Of a DNA stretch of 64,000 nucleotides, positions 15,654-25,297 are shown piece by piece. Numbering within the stretch: position 1 is the first letter of the stretch; every line of letters begins with the position of its first letter. The stretch covers positions 1 through 64,000 of the forward strand of contig JABLXN010000005.1 in NCBI GenBank assembly GCA_013177995.1. The letters are read 5' to 3'. The stretch is from Brevinematales bacterium (GTDB taxonomy: Bacteria; Spirochaetota; Brevinematia; Brevinematales; Thermospiraceae). Position numbers and translations under genes: made by a program. The notes beneath the pieces are model-generated. The model was not told the DNA's origin and did no database searches. It worked only from the letters and a program-made list of their open reading frames with translations.

Positions 15654-17838
15654 TAGGGTTTTAGAGGGAAAACGATTTCGGGTGAAGCAGATACTCGGGG
15701 AGGGAAGGGGGTTTCATCGACTTCAGGAATTGGGACTCACATCTATTCAGGAGGGTGTGGTTATTCGAAATGGCAGGGGTCCTGTTTTGATAGCTATTCA
15801 GGGAAGACAGGTGGCGGTAGGCAGGGGGCTTGCTTCTCGGATTCAGGTAGAGGTGATGAGAGATTTTCGCTATAAACAGCTGGCCTTGATCGGTCAACCT
15901 AATTGTGGAAAAACCCTGATTTTCAATCGACTCACGGGTTCTAATCAGCATGTAGGGAATTGGCCTGGTGTTACCGTGGAGAGAAAAGAGGGAGTCACCC
16001 TGGTAGGAGGAACCCCCCTGCCTGTGATTGATCTACCCGGTATTTATAGTTTCTCCAGTCTCAGTGAAGAGGAAGAGGTAGCCAAGGCTTTTGTTTTAGG
16101 AGCACAAGATACCCTTTTTCTTCATGTATTGGATGCTACACATCTTGAGGCAAATCTTTATCTCACCGTTCAGTTGGCCCTGATGAGGATGCCCATGGTT
16201 CTTGTGGTCAATATGATGGATGAAGCGGAAAAGGAGGGGCTTTCCCTTGATTTGAAGAGACTTTCGGAACTCTTGGGGGTGCCTGTGGTGGGGATCTCTG
16301 CTCTCAAGGGAGAGGATATAGCAAGGCTCAAAGAGGTGATTCTGAGTGTTTTAGATAAGGAACTCTCTGTGTCTCTCAAATTAGGCCAGGATGAGGTGGC
16401 CATGGCTATAGAAAAGATAGCCGAGGTGTTTGCTTCGAGTGGGGTGACCTTTTCTTTCTGGAAGGCGTATAGTTTTCTTGAGAGTGGGGCGGAAGAGACT
16501 CAGAGTGAAGAGATCAGAAAAAAGATTTTTCAGATTCGAGAGGAACTGGCTGGCAGGGTAAAGAGGGATTTGGGAGGTGTGATGACAGAGTGGGTTCTGT
16601 CTCTCTGTATGGGAATTTCCCGGGAGGTGGTGAAGAGAAAGCTTATCTCTCTTCAGGCGAAGAGAAGGCTTACCGCCTTTCTTGATGCCCTTTTTCTTCA
16701 GCCCTTTGTTGGGATGGTGATATTTTTGGGTGTGATGGGAGGGATTTTTTATACCACCTTTCAGATTGGGGCGTGGCTTTCAGGTTATATAGAAGAAGGT
16801 TTTGCGTCTCTTGCTACCCTGAGTTCGCGTATACCTGTGCCCTGGCTGGCTTCTTTAGTTTCCGATGGGCTTATTGGGGGTGTGGGGAATGTCCTGGTGC
16901 TTTTTCCCTATATTGTGGTTATGTTTTTCTTGCTTTCTTTTCTTGAAGACTCGGGCTACATGGCACGAGGGACCTTTCTTGTGGATAGGTTTATGCACAA
17001 TTTGGGGCTTCATGGGAAGTCTTTTGTCCCACTTGTGTTGGGTTTTGGTTGTTCGGTGCCGGCTCTCATGTCCACCCGTATGTTGGATAACAAGGGGGAT
17101 AAACTCAAAACGATGATGATGATCCCATTTTTTTCCTGTTCGGCACGTATGCCGGTTTTTACCCTTTTTGCGGCGGCCTTTTTTGGCAAAGAGGGATGGA
17201 TCATGGTGCTTCTTTTGTACCTGATAGGGATAGGGGTGGCTATAGCGACGGCCTGGTGGTTGAATAAAACCCTTCTCAAGGAACATTCTGAGGGGCTTAT
17301 TATGGAATTACCTGTTTACAGAATGCCTGCCCCACTCAATCTCTGGAGTAATACCTGGCTGAGAAGTAAGGAATACCTTGTTCGGGCGGGGAGTATTCTT
17401 CTTGTTTTTTCTCTTGTGCTCTGGGTTTTGTCGGTGCTTCCCTGGGGAGTGGAAGTAGGTTCGGCCGATTCGCTTATTGGTCTCATAGGAAAATCTCTTG
17501 CCTGGATATTTTCCCCTTTGGGTTTTGACTGGAAGATGACGGTGGCTTTAGTTAACGGCTTTTTTGCCAAGGAAATTGTTATTTCTACTCTTGGGGTCCT
17601 ATATGGGGGTGGAGAGGAAGGGCTTTCGGTTCTTTTACCCCGCATGATGAGTTTACCCACCATGGTTTCGTATATGGTCTTTGTGCTTTTGTATATTCCC
17701 TGTGCAGCCACTGTGGCTACCCTTCGGGCAGAAAGCAGGTCCTGGAAATGGACTTTGTTTGCCATTTTTTACGGACTTGTGGTGGCGTGGGTACTGGCGT
17801 TTGTGGCTCGATGGTTCGTAGGGCTTGTGGTGGGGTGA
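15637..17838 (+). CDS. feoB: Ferrous iron transporter FeoB with fused FeoA domain
   Basis: Inner-membrane GTP-gated Fe2+ uptake. The 733 residues begin with a FeoA/SH3-like domain (about 1-75). Then comes a G domain: G1 GQPNCGKTLIFN, G3 DLPGIYSF, G4 NMMDE. A helical GDI-like region and polytopic membrane domain follow, with two gate repeats and the metal-path motif FSCSARMPVF. All G motifs are intact. The start overlaps the regulator gene, with GGGAGGAAG ahead of ATG. The FeoA domain is normally a separate protein or occasionally fused. Fe2+ uptake fits reducing habitats. Confidence 0.96.
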   Translation: MIETLDRVLEGKRFRVKQILGEGRGFHRLQELGLTSIQEGVVIRNGRGPVLIAIQGRQVAVGRGLASRIQVEVMRDFRYKQLALIGQPNCGKTLIFNRLTGSNQHVGNWPGVTVERKEGVTLVGGTPLPVIDLPGIYSFSSLSEEEEVAKAFVLGAQDTLFLHVLDATHLEANLYLTVQLALMRMPMVLVVNMMDEAEKEGLSLDLKRLSELLGVPVVGISALKGEDIARLKEVILSVLDKELSVSLKLGQDEVAMAIEKIAEVFASSGVTFSFWKAYSFLESGAEETQSEEIRKKIFQIREELAGRVKRDLGGVMTEWVLSLCMGISREVVKRKLISLQAKRRLTAFLDALFLQPFVGMVIFLGVMGGIFYTTFQIGAWLSGYIEEGFASLATLSSRIPVPWLASLVSDGLIGGVGNVLVLFPYIVVMFFLLSFLEDSGYMARGTFLVDRFMHNLGLHGKSFVPLVLGFGCSVPALMSTRMLDNKGDKLKTMMMIPFFSCSARMPVFTLFAAAFFGKEGWIMVLLLYLIGIGVAIATAWWLNKTLLKEHSEGLIMELPVYRMPAPLNLWSNTWLRSKEYLVRAGSILLVFSLVLWVLSVLPWGVEVGSADSLIGLIGKSLAWIFSPLGFDWKMTVALVNGFFAKEIVISTLGVLYGGGEEGLSVLLPRMMSLPTMVSYMVFVLLYIPCAATVATLRAESRSWKWTLFAIFYGLVVAWVLAFVARWFVGLVVG

Positions 17839-17876
17839 TGGAAGGGGCTCAGAGAGAAGAAGAAAGAGGGAAGGGG

Positions 17877-18803
17877 TTATTTTTTCTGCTTTTCTTCTAA
17901 GCGGGTGATAAACCTGTAGGTAAGCCATCCGATAAGGACCATCGCTAAACAGAAAAGGCCATACGAGATGGGCCAGGGTATACCCTGTGTCATGACGGAG
18001 TATTCTGACATCCCCCCAATACTGGCAATAAGATTCAGGGGAAGAAAGATGATGTTGATAATCGTAAGATTTTTGATGAGAACGTTCATGTTGTTGTTGA
18101 TGATGCTGGCTCTGGCATCCATGAGAGAAGCGAACACCTCAGAGTAGATTTCTGCTTGTTTTGCGGCCTGTTCTGTTTCGATGAGGAGGTCCCCAAGGAA
18201 GTCTTCATCACAGGGGATGGCCTTGACGAAGAGGTAGTTCTGAAACTTGGTGAGGGATTTCTGGTTTCCATTGAGGGCTTCAAGATAGAAGGTAAGGATT
18301 TCACTGAGATGAAACATCTGGAGAAGGTATTCGTTCTGCATGGAGGTATTGATCTTTTCCTGGATCTCTCTGGACATGAGTTTGATGATCTTGAGATGCT
18401 CGGTAAAATTGCGGATAATATGGTATTGAAAAAAGAAGATGACATCCGTAAGGGTTTCCATATGAAGAGGTGGTTTTCCCGGCAGGTTTAGGAGTTTTTT
18501 GTTAGAGATGATGATGAGATTGCCTTTTCTCACAAAGAAACCAATGGACATAATATTGAGAGAAGAGATATCGGCTAAAATGAGGGGGGTTGGAGACTTC
18601 CAGATGATGGTGTACTCGTTTTCCTCAAACTCAAATCGTGCTACCTCATCTACGTCAAGGGCTGAAGCTAAGGAGTGCTCATCGATATCGAAAGTCTTTT
18701 CAATGAATTCTTTTTCTTCGCTATCCACATTGTAGTAATAGTAGATATTCCCTTCTGGCGAAGGACAAAGAGAATGATTCTGGATACCAAAGCGCTCAAC
18801 CAT
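17877..18803 (-). CDS. CorA-family divalent cation channel with variant GMS motif
   Basis: Member of the CorA Mg2+/metal transporter family: a 308-residue protein with a large cytosolic alpha/beta N-domain, a long helix (about 180-245) and two C-terminal membrane segments. The pore signature, normally GMN just after TM1, reads GGMSEYSVM, with Ser in place of Asn. The TM1-loop-TM2 layout is otherwise right, and the tail is basic (EEKQKK). Transport of Mg2+ cannot be assumed with this change; ZntB-type relatives use GIN. It has its own consensus promoter. Confidence 0.85.
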   Translation of the reverse strand: MVERFGIQNHSLCPSPEGNIYYYYNVDSEEKEFIEKTFDIDEHSLASALDVDEVARFEFEENEYTIIWKSPTPLILADISSLNIMSIGFFVRKGNLIIISNKKLLNLPGKPPLHMETLTDVIFFFQYHIIRNFTEHLKIIKLMSREIQEKINTSMQNEYLLQMFHLSEILTFYLEALNGNQKSLTKFQNYLFVKAIPCDEDFLGDLLIETEQAAKQAEIYSEVFASLMDARASIINNNMNVLIKNLTIINIIFLPLNLIASIGGMSEYSVMTQGIPWPISYGLFCLAMVLIGWLTYRFITRLEEKQKK

Positions 18804-18850
18804 AGGCGCCTCCTGTGGAAAAAGTGGCCAGAGGGAAAAACCCTGTCTAT

Positions 18851-18879
18851 AGTATAAGACAAGGGAGAAAGAGTGTCAA
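18851..18879 (-). promoter_or_regulatory. Promoter of the CorA-like gene
   Basis: Minus-strand TTGACA (18879-18874), 17-bp spacer, TATACT (18856-18851). Confidence 0.8.
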
Positions 18880-18890
18880 GGGATTCACTC

Positions 18891-19763
18891 TTATTTCCCT
18901 GGATAGGTTCGGGACTTTTGTTCAGCGTCTTTTCTGTCTCCTCTTGTCATATCAAGGTCTTCTTGAGTGAAGACATTTCTCTCAAAGTTGTTGGTGATGA
19001 ATTCGGTGAGGGTTTGAACAACCCTATCCACCTGATCCTTCTGTGAGGCCGGGACCTGTTCTGGTTTGTTTTTGAGGCTGTCTTTGAGAGAGAGGATGAA
19101 ATAGGGATAAGCCGGGTTGGGAAAGGGTATTTTTTCAAGGGAGACCCAGGCGGCCTCAATCGTTTGAGGGAGATGGTTCTGAATATGCACTATCTGCAGG
19201 AGGATGGGAACAGCCTTTGGACAACCACATTCTCCGAGGCTTTTGACCATCTCAAGGACAACCTCATCTACTTTTTGCATTTTGGGATCATCGTAGCGGA
19301 AATTTTCAATGTAGTAGTCATAATTGATAAGGTACGACAAGCCTTTGATAAAGTTATCTTCTTTGATGTGTCTTGCCATGCGGGCTGCCCATTTTTTGAC
19401 CTCGTAGCTTTTGTCAAATTTGAGGATGTACCATACCATATACCCATCATTTGTGGTGTACTGAATATTGGTGAGGGCATGGATTCGGGTTTCTGCGGAA
19501 AAAAGACGGGAGTTTCCGTAAACATCTGCCCCTCTGATATCGTACATGACAATATCCTTGAGGACCTCGTTTTTGAGGGGATCGTTACTCTGAATGATAA
19601 AGTCTAAAAGAAAAATCTGGTTGTTTCTATTTCTTGGCTGTTCCAGTTCCGTCACAAGATACTGGAGTTTAGGTGAAAGCTGTTTGAAGGAGACACGAGT
19701 CAAAAATCCCCACTGCCACGAAAAAAGGCACAGAAAAAAGACGAAGAAAGCCTTTGCTCTCAT
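18891..19763 (-). CDS. Exported protein of unknown function with helical-repeat look
   Basis: The 290-residue protein starts with a signal peptide-like segment (MRAKAFFVFFLCLFSWQWG). Its body is mostly helical and could be HEAT-like (segments such as KKWAARMARHI and CGCPKAVPILLQIV). No catalytic motif was recognised. It follows the 101-residue gene by 18 bp on the same strand and is probably the last gene of the amino acid ABC operon. Periplasmic location is inferred. I do not recognise the family. Confidence 0.7.
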   Translation of the reverse strand: MRAKAFFVFFLCLFSWQWGFLTRVSFKQLSPKLQYLVTELEQPRNRNNQIFLLDFIIQSNDPLKNEVLKDIVMYDIRGADVYGNSRLFSAETRIHALTNIQYTTNDGYMVWYILKFDKSYEVKKWAARMARHIKEDNFIKGLSYLINYDYYIENFRYDDPKMQKVDEVVLEMVKSLGECGCPKAVPILLQIVHIQNHLPQTIEAAWVSLEKIPFPNPAYPYFILSLKDSLKNKPEQVPASQKDQVDRVVQTLTEFITNNFERNVFTQEDLDMTRGDRKDAEQKSRTYPGK

Positions 19764-19781
19764 GGTTCCCCCATTTCTCTT

Positions 19782-20087
19782 TTACTCTTTCTCTTTCATC
19801 ACCGTTTTAATAGCCTCTATGAGGATCTCTTCGATGTTAGAGTGGGTGAATTTCCCCTCGGTAAAGAGCTGTTCAAGATTCATAAAGACCCTTTCATTGG
19901 TTTGATAGAGGATTTCGCCAATGATTTCCTCGAGATCCTGAGGGGTGGCTTCTTGTGTGTAACCCATTTTGGCAAGGAGTTTATTGAGAGCTGGAAGAAG
20001 GGTTTGGTAGTTGATGTGTCCTTCTCGAATATCATAGGCAAAAACAAGGCGCCCCTGGGTTTGACCACTGATTTTCATCTTGGGCAT
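19782..20087 (-). CDS. Small acidic protein of unknown function
   Basis: 101 residues, predicted soluble and largely helical, rich in Glu, Leu and Ile, with no signal peptide or cysteine motif. The ATG follows GGAGGAAAT, and it starts 9 bp after the ATPase stop, so it is cotranscribed with the polar amino acid transporter. No domain recognised. Confidence 0.7.
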   Translation of the reverse strand: MPKMKISGQTQGRLVFAYDIREGHINYQTLLPALNKLLAKMGYTQEATPQDLEEIIGEILYQTNERVFMNLEQLFTEGKFTHSNIEEILIEAIKTVMKEKE

Positions 20088-20096
20088 ATTTCCTCC

Positions 20097-20828
20097 TTAC
20101 AGGACTTTGCTTAAGAAGTCCTGGGTCCGTTTTTGCTTCGGGTTATCAAAGAGCTGATCGGGTTCGTTTTCTTCGATGATTTTTCCTTCGTCCATAAAAA
20201 CCACGCGGTCTCCTACTTCCCTGGCAAATCCCATTTCATGGGTGACAATCATCATGGTCATTCCTTCATTGGCGAGGTCCCTGATGACGAGGAGTACCTC
20301 TCCCACCATTTCTGGATCGAGGGCTGAGGTAGGCTCATCAAAGAGCATGACCTTTGGCTTCATGGCAAGAGCCCGGGCAATGGCCACCCGTTGTTGCTGG
20401 CCACCGGAAAGCTGCGAAGGGTAGCTTTTGGCTTTGTCTTTGAGCCCTACGCGTTCAAGAAGGGCGTAGGCTCGTGCTTCAGCCGAGGCTTTGTTTTCTT
20501 TCAGCACATGGATGGGAGCAAGGGTAATGTTTTCTAAAGCGGTGAGGTGGGGAAACAGATTGAAGGATTGAAAAACCATCCCCGCTTCTTCACGAATTTT
20601 TCTGATATCGACCTTGGGGTTGGTCACCTCATCGTTGTCTATCCATATTTCTCCGCTATCCACCGTCTCAAGACGATTCACACAGCGGAGAAGGGTGGAT
20701 TTGCCACTCCCGGAAGGACCAATAATCATCACCACTTCCCCTTCTTTGACGGTAAGGGAGACATTGGTCAGAGCCTGAAAATGCCCAAAGGATTTGGATA
20801 CGTTTCGGATACGGATTCTATCGGCCAT
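20097..20828 (-). CDS. Polar amino acid ABC transporter ATP-binding protein (GlnQ/HisP-like)
   Basis: Energises an amino acid importer. The 243 residues have Walker [11 protein letters not shown]-loop [17 protein letters not shown], signature LSGGQQQR, Walker [17 protein letters not shown] and switch histidine IVTHEMGFA, all typical of GlnQ/HisP. The start is the ATG at 20828 (MADRIRI), with AGAGG upstream inside the end of the permease gene. An upstream TTG is less likely. Overlap with the permease indicates coupled translation. Confidence 0.95.
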   Translation of the reverse strand: MADRIRIRNVSKSFGHFQALTNVSLTVKEGEVVMIIGPSGSGKSTLLRCVNRLETVDSGEIWIDNDEVTNPKVDIRKIREEAGMVFQSFNLFPHLTALENITLAPIHVLKENKASAEARAYALLERVGLKDKAKSYPSQLSGGQQQRVAIARALAMKPKVMLFDEPTSALDPEMVGEVLLVIRDLANEGMTMMIVTHEMGFAREVGDRVVFMDEGKIIEENEPDQLFDNPKQKRTQDFLSKVL

Positions 20829-21588
20829 GATGGAGCCTCTTTTCAAGGATATTCACAAGACGGGAAAAGAAAAGGGTAAGAACAAGATACACTAAAGCCA
20901 CCATCGTATAGCTTTCAAAGTAGAAATATTTCACCGAGGCGTATTCTCGTGCCCGGCGGAAGATGTCAATAACCGCAATGATAGACACGAGGGAAGAGTC
21001 CTTCAAAAGAGCGATACACTCATTCCCAATAGGGGGGAGAACCACCTTGAGGGTCTGGGGAAGAACCACAAGGCGGATAGCCTGCCATCGGGAAAGTCCT
21101 AAAGCAATGGCGGCTTCCATCTGCCCTTTGGGGATGGATTGTATGCCCCCACGGAGAATTTCAGCGATATAGGCTCCATAGCAAATGGCCATTCCCATGA
21201 CAGCTGAGACTATGGGGGGTAACTGAATAAGACGGGCGACCACATAATAGATATAGAAAATCTGGACTAAAAGAGGGATACCACGAATGACCTCTGTATA
21301 AAGAGAAGCAATAAGATTGAAGAGAGCAAAACGAGACATACGGGCAAGAACCGTAAGCATCCCTAAGAGAAGAGCAAAAACAATAGAGAGAAGGGTCACC
21401 TGGAAAGTAATCCAGAGACCATCAGGGAAAAAAGAGACGATTTCCAGGTATGGAGTGGGTTTCACAAGCGGAAGAACAACAAGAGCCGTAAGAGCCCCCC
21501 AGAAAGCTACATTCCAGGCGATCCTCTGAAGCGAGGATTCGCCTGGAATGAGAATAGCATCAGAGATACGATCCCTTAGCGAAGCCAT
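20818..21588 (-). CDS. Polar amino acid ABC transporter permease (HisM/GlnP-like)
   Basis: Membrane component of the same importer: 256 residues and about five to six membrane helices. The HEAA-type EAA loop reads [21 protein letters not shown], and the family motif [17 protein letters not shown] opens the permease core. It overlaps the binding-protein gene upstream by 13 bp and the ATPase downstream. With only one permease, it probably forms a homodimer. Confidence 0.94.
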   Translation of the reverse strand: MASLRDRISDAILIPGESSLQRIAWNVAFWGALTALVVLPLVKPTPYLEIVSFFPDGLWITFQVTLLSIVFALLLGMLTVLARMSRFALFNLIASLYTEVIRGIPLLVQIFYIYYVVARLIQLPPIVSAVMGMAICYGAYIAEILRGGIQSIPKGQMEAAIALGLSRWQAIRLVVLPQTLKVVLPPIGNECIALLKDSSLVSIIAVIDIFRRAREYASVKYFYFESYTMVALVYLVLTLFFSRLVNILEKRLHHGR

Positions 21589-22307
21589 TTTTTCTCAAGC
21601 TCCTTGTCAATACCGGCTTTTTTGACCTCAGCAAGGCCTTTGTTGATGAGGTCAAGGACTTTCTTGTTGCCCTTGCGGACGGCAATGCCATAATACTCTT
21701 CGGTAAAGGGTTCTCCGACAATGGTGAGAACATCTTTGTATTTTGGATTCTGAAGCACAAAACTGGCGGCCGTGGGGGTATCGACGACGACCCCATCAAT
21801 TCTGCCAAGATAGAGGTCCTCAATGGCAAGGCCAATTTCATCATAGGTCTTGAGGGTAATTTTGGGGTTTTTCTGGATTTCCATCACCCCTGTTGTGCCA
21901 ATCTGTCCACCCATTTTTCGCCCCTTGAAATCATTCAGTGTGGTACCTGGTGTTCCCTTTCTTACCACAATGACCTGACCGGCATTGATGTAGGGTTCTG
22001 AAAAGTCCATTTGCTTTTTTCTTTCTTCGGTAATGGTAACAGAAGAAATAACAACATCATACGAACCATTGGCAAGACCTGCAAAGATTCCATCCCAGGC
22101 GGTATTGCGGATTTCTACTTCAAAGCCGGCCTTTTCTGCAATGGCCTTGATGAGATCGATGTCATAACCGACGATGTTTTTGTTCTCATCGATAAATTCC
22201 ATCGGGGGCCATGTGGCATCGGTAGCCACGACGATTTTCTGGCTTCCTTTGGAAGCGCAGCCCACAAGTAAGAGCCCTACCATCAAAAGAAAAGAAACTT
22301 TTCGCAT
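21576..22307 (-). CDS. Polar amino acid ABC transporter substrate-binding lipoprotein
   Basis: Periplasmic solute-binding protein family 3, 243 residues. A lipoprotein signal ends in LLLVGC with the lipid-modified cysteine at about 17. Family signatures are TWPPMEFIDENKNIVGYDID, AWDGIFAGLANGSYDVVI and RIDGVVVDTPTA. The ligand-contact region suits a basic or polar amino acid, but the ligand is not determined. First gene of the operon, with a ribosome binding site AAGGAGGATAT. Confidence 0.95.
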   Translation of the reverse strand: MRKVSFLLMVGLLLVGCASKGSQKIVVATDATWPPMEFIDENKNIVGYDIDLIKAIAEKAGFEVEIRNTAWDGIFAGLANGSYDVVISSVTITEERKKQMDFSEPYINAGQVIVVRKGTPGTTLNDFKGRKMGGQIGTTGVMEIQKNPKITLKTYDEIGLAIEDLYLGRIDGVVVDTPTAASFVLQNPKYKDVLTIVGEPFTEEYYGIAVRKGNKKVLDLINKGLAEVKKAGIDKELEKKWLR

Positions 22308-22360
22308 ATATCCTCCTTAGACAATAAGAGATGAATTTACTTTTTTTCAGACTTGTTTAC

Positions 22361-22389
22361 ATTGTAATGATGGGAATTTTTTTTTGCAA
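22361..22389 (-). promoter_or_regulatory. Promoter of the amino acid ABC operon
   Basis: Minus-strand TTGCAA (22389-22384), 17-bp spacer, TACAAT (22366-22361). Confidence 0.7.
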
Positions 22390-22407
22390 CTTCTTTGAAA
22401 GGATTTT

Positions 22408-24267
22408 TTAGGGGAGAATCCACTGCCCATAGACGCTTTCATTGCCGTTGGCATCCTGGGCTTTGATCTGGATGTATCCTCCTGTGTAGTTTTCAAGGGA
22501 AAGAATAAACTTTTCTTCTTGACCGTCACAGAGGCCATCTTCGGGAAGGATGGGTTTCCATTCCAGAGGAGAGAAGCTATACCATACGCGGGCAATGCCA
22601 CTACTATCAAAGACACTCCATTCGCACTGGAGGCGGGTTTTCATCAGGGTGGCTTTGACATTTCTTATCTGAGGTGGGGTATGATCGATGGTGACAAAAC
22701 CGCTTTCCCTACTTGCAGAAAGGGCAAGAGTGGGTGGATTGGAGGGACTATCTTCTACCGAAAGGAGAAAACTGTAGCCTCCTTCGGGAAACATACGGGC
22801 CGAGAGTTCAAGAGAAGAGTTGGTAAGAGGAGAGGAAAAGAGGGGAACCCAGCCACTTTTTCGTTTGATGGAAAGGGTGTATATGAGGTCATCTTGATTG
22901 GGGTCTCTCACCCCCCATGAGAACAAAAGCTTCTCTCCCTGTTGAGAGACATCAAAGCGGGTAATCTCCGGTGCCTGGTTGAGGGGAGAAGCGGCTACCA
23001 CGACCTCTCGAAGTGAGAGGGGGGAGGGATCTGAGAGGGAAAGTTGTATTTGAAGGTAACGATTGGGTTGAGAGGTGGGTTGTTTCTGGTAGGATGACCA
23101 TTCTTCCAGAAGATCAGAGAGGGGTGTCATCCCCGATCGTGTCATGAGAGAAAGAGAAGAAAGGCGAGTGTCAAGGCCGAGAATTTTTCCCCATGTGGCT
23201 TTTTGTCCGGCATCAAAAAGGGGTGTGGTGAGTTTTCCTTCGCGTGCTTTGGTGACGTCCATTTGAAGTATTTTGGCTGGTCTTTCTGTGATGAGGTGAA
23301 GCCTATCACTGGCCACAGCAAAAAGCCTCACCCCACCCTTTCCATAACCGGAGGCCTGAAGGGAATTATCACTTGTGTCATAGATGAAAAAGTTTTGCAG
23401 GCTTCCTATGTAGAGTTTTTTTTGCCACAAGAGTATCTGGGAGAGACGAACACCGGGAAGCGAGGTGAGAATAGAAATAGTCTTTTTGTCGTATCGATAG
23501 ATGACCCCTTCCTGTCTTTCAGCCTCTCCATTTTGGCGACGACTTCGCGAAACCGTTCTATTAATCGCAAGGTAGAGGGTATGGCCATCCCCTGTTATGT
23601 CCTGAATGGGTTCGGAAAAGTCTGCGGCAATACGTATGTTTGCTGAGGATGGGGAAAGAAAATAAAGAAAAGAGGATTCTCCCATGATATAAAGCCCTTC
23701 TTCTGTCCAGATGCCTTTGAGAAGATGACGTTCACTCGAGAGACTGGCTATTTTCTGAAGTTTGTTTCCTCGAAGAAGGTAGATCTCTGCTGGTTCTCCT
23801 GTGAGAAGCCATACGCCATAGGGGGAGGGAACAATACTCCAGAGGTAAGAGGGTGAGAGAGGGTATTTTTCTATGACTTCTCGTTTGGTATTCAGAAGGT
23901 AAAGGGTGGTATTTGGAATGGCTCCCACATAAACAAAGTTGTCATCAGTCGCTAAAGCGGAAATGATTTCGTGATCAGGAAAGGAGTTGCTCTGGAGAGA
24001 ATTTCCGCTTATCCAGAGAAGAGAGGCTCCTTCGGCTGTTCCTGCAAGGAGCATATTTTTCCAGCCAATAGCGCACCAGACGGGATTTGGTGAGGTGTAC
24101 AGGGTAGAGAAAGAAGAAGAGAGAGAAAGCTCTCCTGCCGATGAGAGGGAGAGGTTACTGAGTTCGTATTCTCCAATTCTTTCCCACTGAAAAAGGGGAA
24201 TGTAGGTGGTTTGAACAGCAAAGGAAAGGGATACAAACACAAAAAAAAGAGGAGAAAGCCGTCTCAT
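22408..24267 (-). CDS. Large exported protein, probable beta-propeller
   Basis: 619 residues with a cleavable signal peptide (MRRLSPLFFVFVSLSFA). The first 330 residues carry recurring short hydrophobic strands with ends like LLAGTAEGASLLWI, VYVGAIPNTTLYLLN and LYLAINR, which resemble propeller blades. The C-terminal part has Ig/FN3-like segments (SWGVRDPNQDDLIYTL, RTGFVTIDHTPPQI type). A structural or binding role at the cell surface or periplasm is inferred. No catalytic residues seen. It is divergent from the coiled-coil/STAS/RsbW operon. Confidence 0.7.
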   Translation of the reverse strand: MRRLSPLFFVFVSLSFAVQTTYIPLFQWERIGEYELSNLSLSSAGELSLSSSFSTLYTSPNPVWCAIGWKNMLLAGTAEGASLLWISGNSLQSNSFPDHEIISALATDDNFVYVGAIPNTTLYLLNTKREVIEKYPLSPSYLWSIVPSPYGVWLLTGEPAEIYLLRGNKLQKIASLSSERHLLKGIWTEEGLYIMGESSFLYFLSPSSANIRIAADFSEPIQDITGDGHTLYLAINRTVSRSRRQNGEAERQEGVIYRYDKKTISILTSLPGVRLSQILLWQKKLYIGSLQNFFIYDTSDNSLQASGYGKGGVRLFAVASDRLHLITERPAKILQMDVTKAREGKLTTPLFDAGQKATWGKILGLDTRLSSLSLMTRSGMTPLSDLLEEWSSYQKQPTSQPNRYLQIQLSLSDPSPLSLREVVVAASPLNQAPEITRFDVSQQGEKLLFSWGVRDPNQDDLIYTLSIKRKSGWVPLFSSPLTNSSLELSARMFPEGGYSFLLSVEDSPSNPPTLALSASRESGFVTIDHTPPQIRNVKATLMKTRLQCEWSVFDSSGIARVWYSFSPLEWKPILPEDGLCDGQEEKFILSLENYTGGYIQIKAQDANGNESVYGQWILP

Positions 24268-24293
24268 AATTTCTCCTTGGATAGGGATAAAGC

Positions 24294-24322
24294 ATTATAG
24301 AAGAGAGAAACAATAATCGCAA
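24294..24322 (-). promoter_or_regulatory. Promoter of the propeller-like exported protein gene
   Basis: Minus-strand TTGCGA (24322-24317), 17-bp spacer, TATAAT (24299-24294). Confidence 0.72.
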
Positions 24323-24367
24323 CTTTTGGTAAAAATGGGGTATTTTTGCCTCTTTTGATTTTGGTAT

Positions 24368-24396
24368 TTGCATTTTTTGTTTCTCTATTGTATGAT
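24368..24396 (+). promoter_or_regulatory. Promoter of the coiled-coil/RsbV/RsbW operon
   Basis: TTGCAT (24368-24373), 17-bp spacer, TATGAT (24391-24396). The ATG at 24414 is close behind. Confidence 0.65.
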
Positions 24397-24413
24397 AAAA
24401 GAGAGGAGAGACT

Positions 24414-24944
24414 ATGCCATCGTTTCTGATTTCGCTTGTGATTTTTGGCTTTTCCGTCTATTTGTTTGTGATCACGTTGAGGCGTATCAAACAACTTGAG
24501 GATGGGGCTCTTGATGCCCGTCTCAAAAAGGAGATGGAGAGCCTCATTGTTGAGTTTAACGCAGCCGCCACAAGGAATATTTCGATGTTAGAAGCCAAGA
24601 TTGAGGAACTCCAGAAGCTTCTTCAGAGAGCCAATCAGAAGATTATTCAATTGGATGAGAAAATCGATAGGGCTCAGCGTCCTATTGTGGTGGAAAAGAT
24701 TGTGGAAAAGAAACCTGAAAAGGTTTTTTCTCAGGAAGCGGTTTCTTCCCCACAGGCCAAAACTCTCGTTGAAGAACACATTTCCCCTCCCAAAGAGAAA
24801 AAAGAAGCCCCCCTTTCTCGGGAGGAACAACTCAAAAAGTGGCTCAGGGAGGGAAAGACACGAGAGGAACTCTTGGCCATGGGGTTTTTTGAAAATGAAA
24901 TCAATTTAGTGGAGTTTCTCTACAAGAATGAAATCAAATCCTAA
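24414..24944 (+). CDS. Membrane-anchored coiled-coil protein of unknown function
   Basis: 176 residues. One N-terminal membrane helix (about 3-22) is followed by a coiled coil (about 25-100, regular Leu/Ile spacing, IEELQKLLQRANQKIIQLDEK) and a charged Pro/Glu/Lys linker. A short C-terminal helical domain (EEQLKKWLREGKTREELLAMG) resembles a helix-turn-helix-like tail. It is first of an operon with the STAS and RsbW-like proteins, so it might tether or sense for that switch (inference). No named family recognised. Confidence 0.75.
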   Translation: MPSFLISLVIFGFSVYLFVITLRRIKQLEDGALDARLKKEMESLIVEFNAAATRNISMLEAKIEELQKLLQRANQKIIQLDEKIDRAQRPIVVEKIVEKKPEKVFSQEAVSSPQAKTLVEEHISPPKEKKEAPLSREEQLKKWLREGKTREELLAMGFFENEINLVEFLYKNEIKS

Positions 24945-24954
24945 GGAGGAAGAT

Positions 24955-25287
24955 ATGGCAGGATTTCAGGTGGTGAAAGATGGGAGTGTGGTGATTGTGA
25001 AAATTTCGGGGGAGATGGATGCCCACACCGCTCCTCAGTTAGACAAGGTACTGAAAGAAGCCGCCTCTCAGGGGACAAAGCTTCTTCTTGATATGGCTCA
25101 GATGAGTTATATTGCTACGGCGGCGCTGGGTGTTTTGATGGCCAACCACAATACCCTGAAAACAAAAGGGGGGAAGATTGTCATTGCCAACATGCAAGAA
25201 AAAATCAAAAAGGTGTTTGATACCATGGGTTTTTCAAAGGTTTTTCCGGTAGCTTCTTCGATAGAGGAAGCAAAAAAACTTTTGTAA
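24955..25287 (+). CDS. STAS-domain anti-sigma factor antagonist (RsbV-like)
   Basis: 110-residue single STAS domain, the phosphorylatable antagonist of an RsbW-type kinase. The fold motif VVIVKISGEMDAHTAPQL leads to the phospho-site region DMAQMSYIATAALGVLMA, where RsbV proteins have a phosphorylated Ser (SYIDSTGLG). Here the site reads YIATAALG, with a threonine as likely acceptor. ATG at 24955 follows AAGGAGGAAG; the longer upstream frame overlaps the previous gene and is rejected. Confidence 0.9.
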   Translation: MAGFQVVKDGSVVIVKISGEMDAHTAPQLDKVLKEAASQGTKLLLDMAQMSYIATAALGVLMANHNTLKTKGGKIVIANMQEKIKKVFDTMGFSKVFPVASSIEEAKKLL

Positions 25288-25297
25288 GGTTTGTTTC

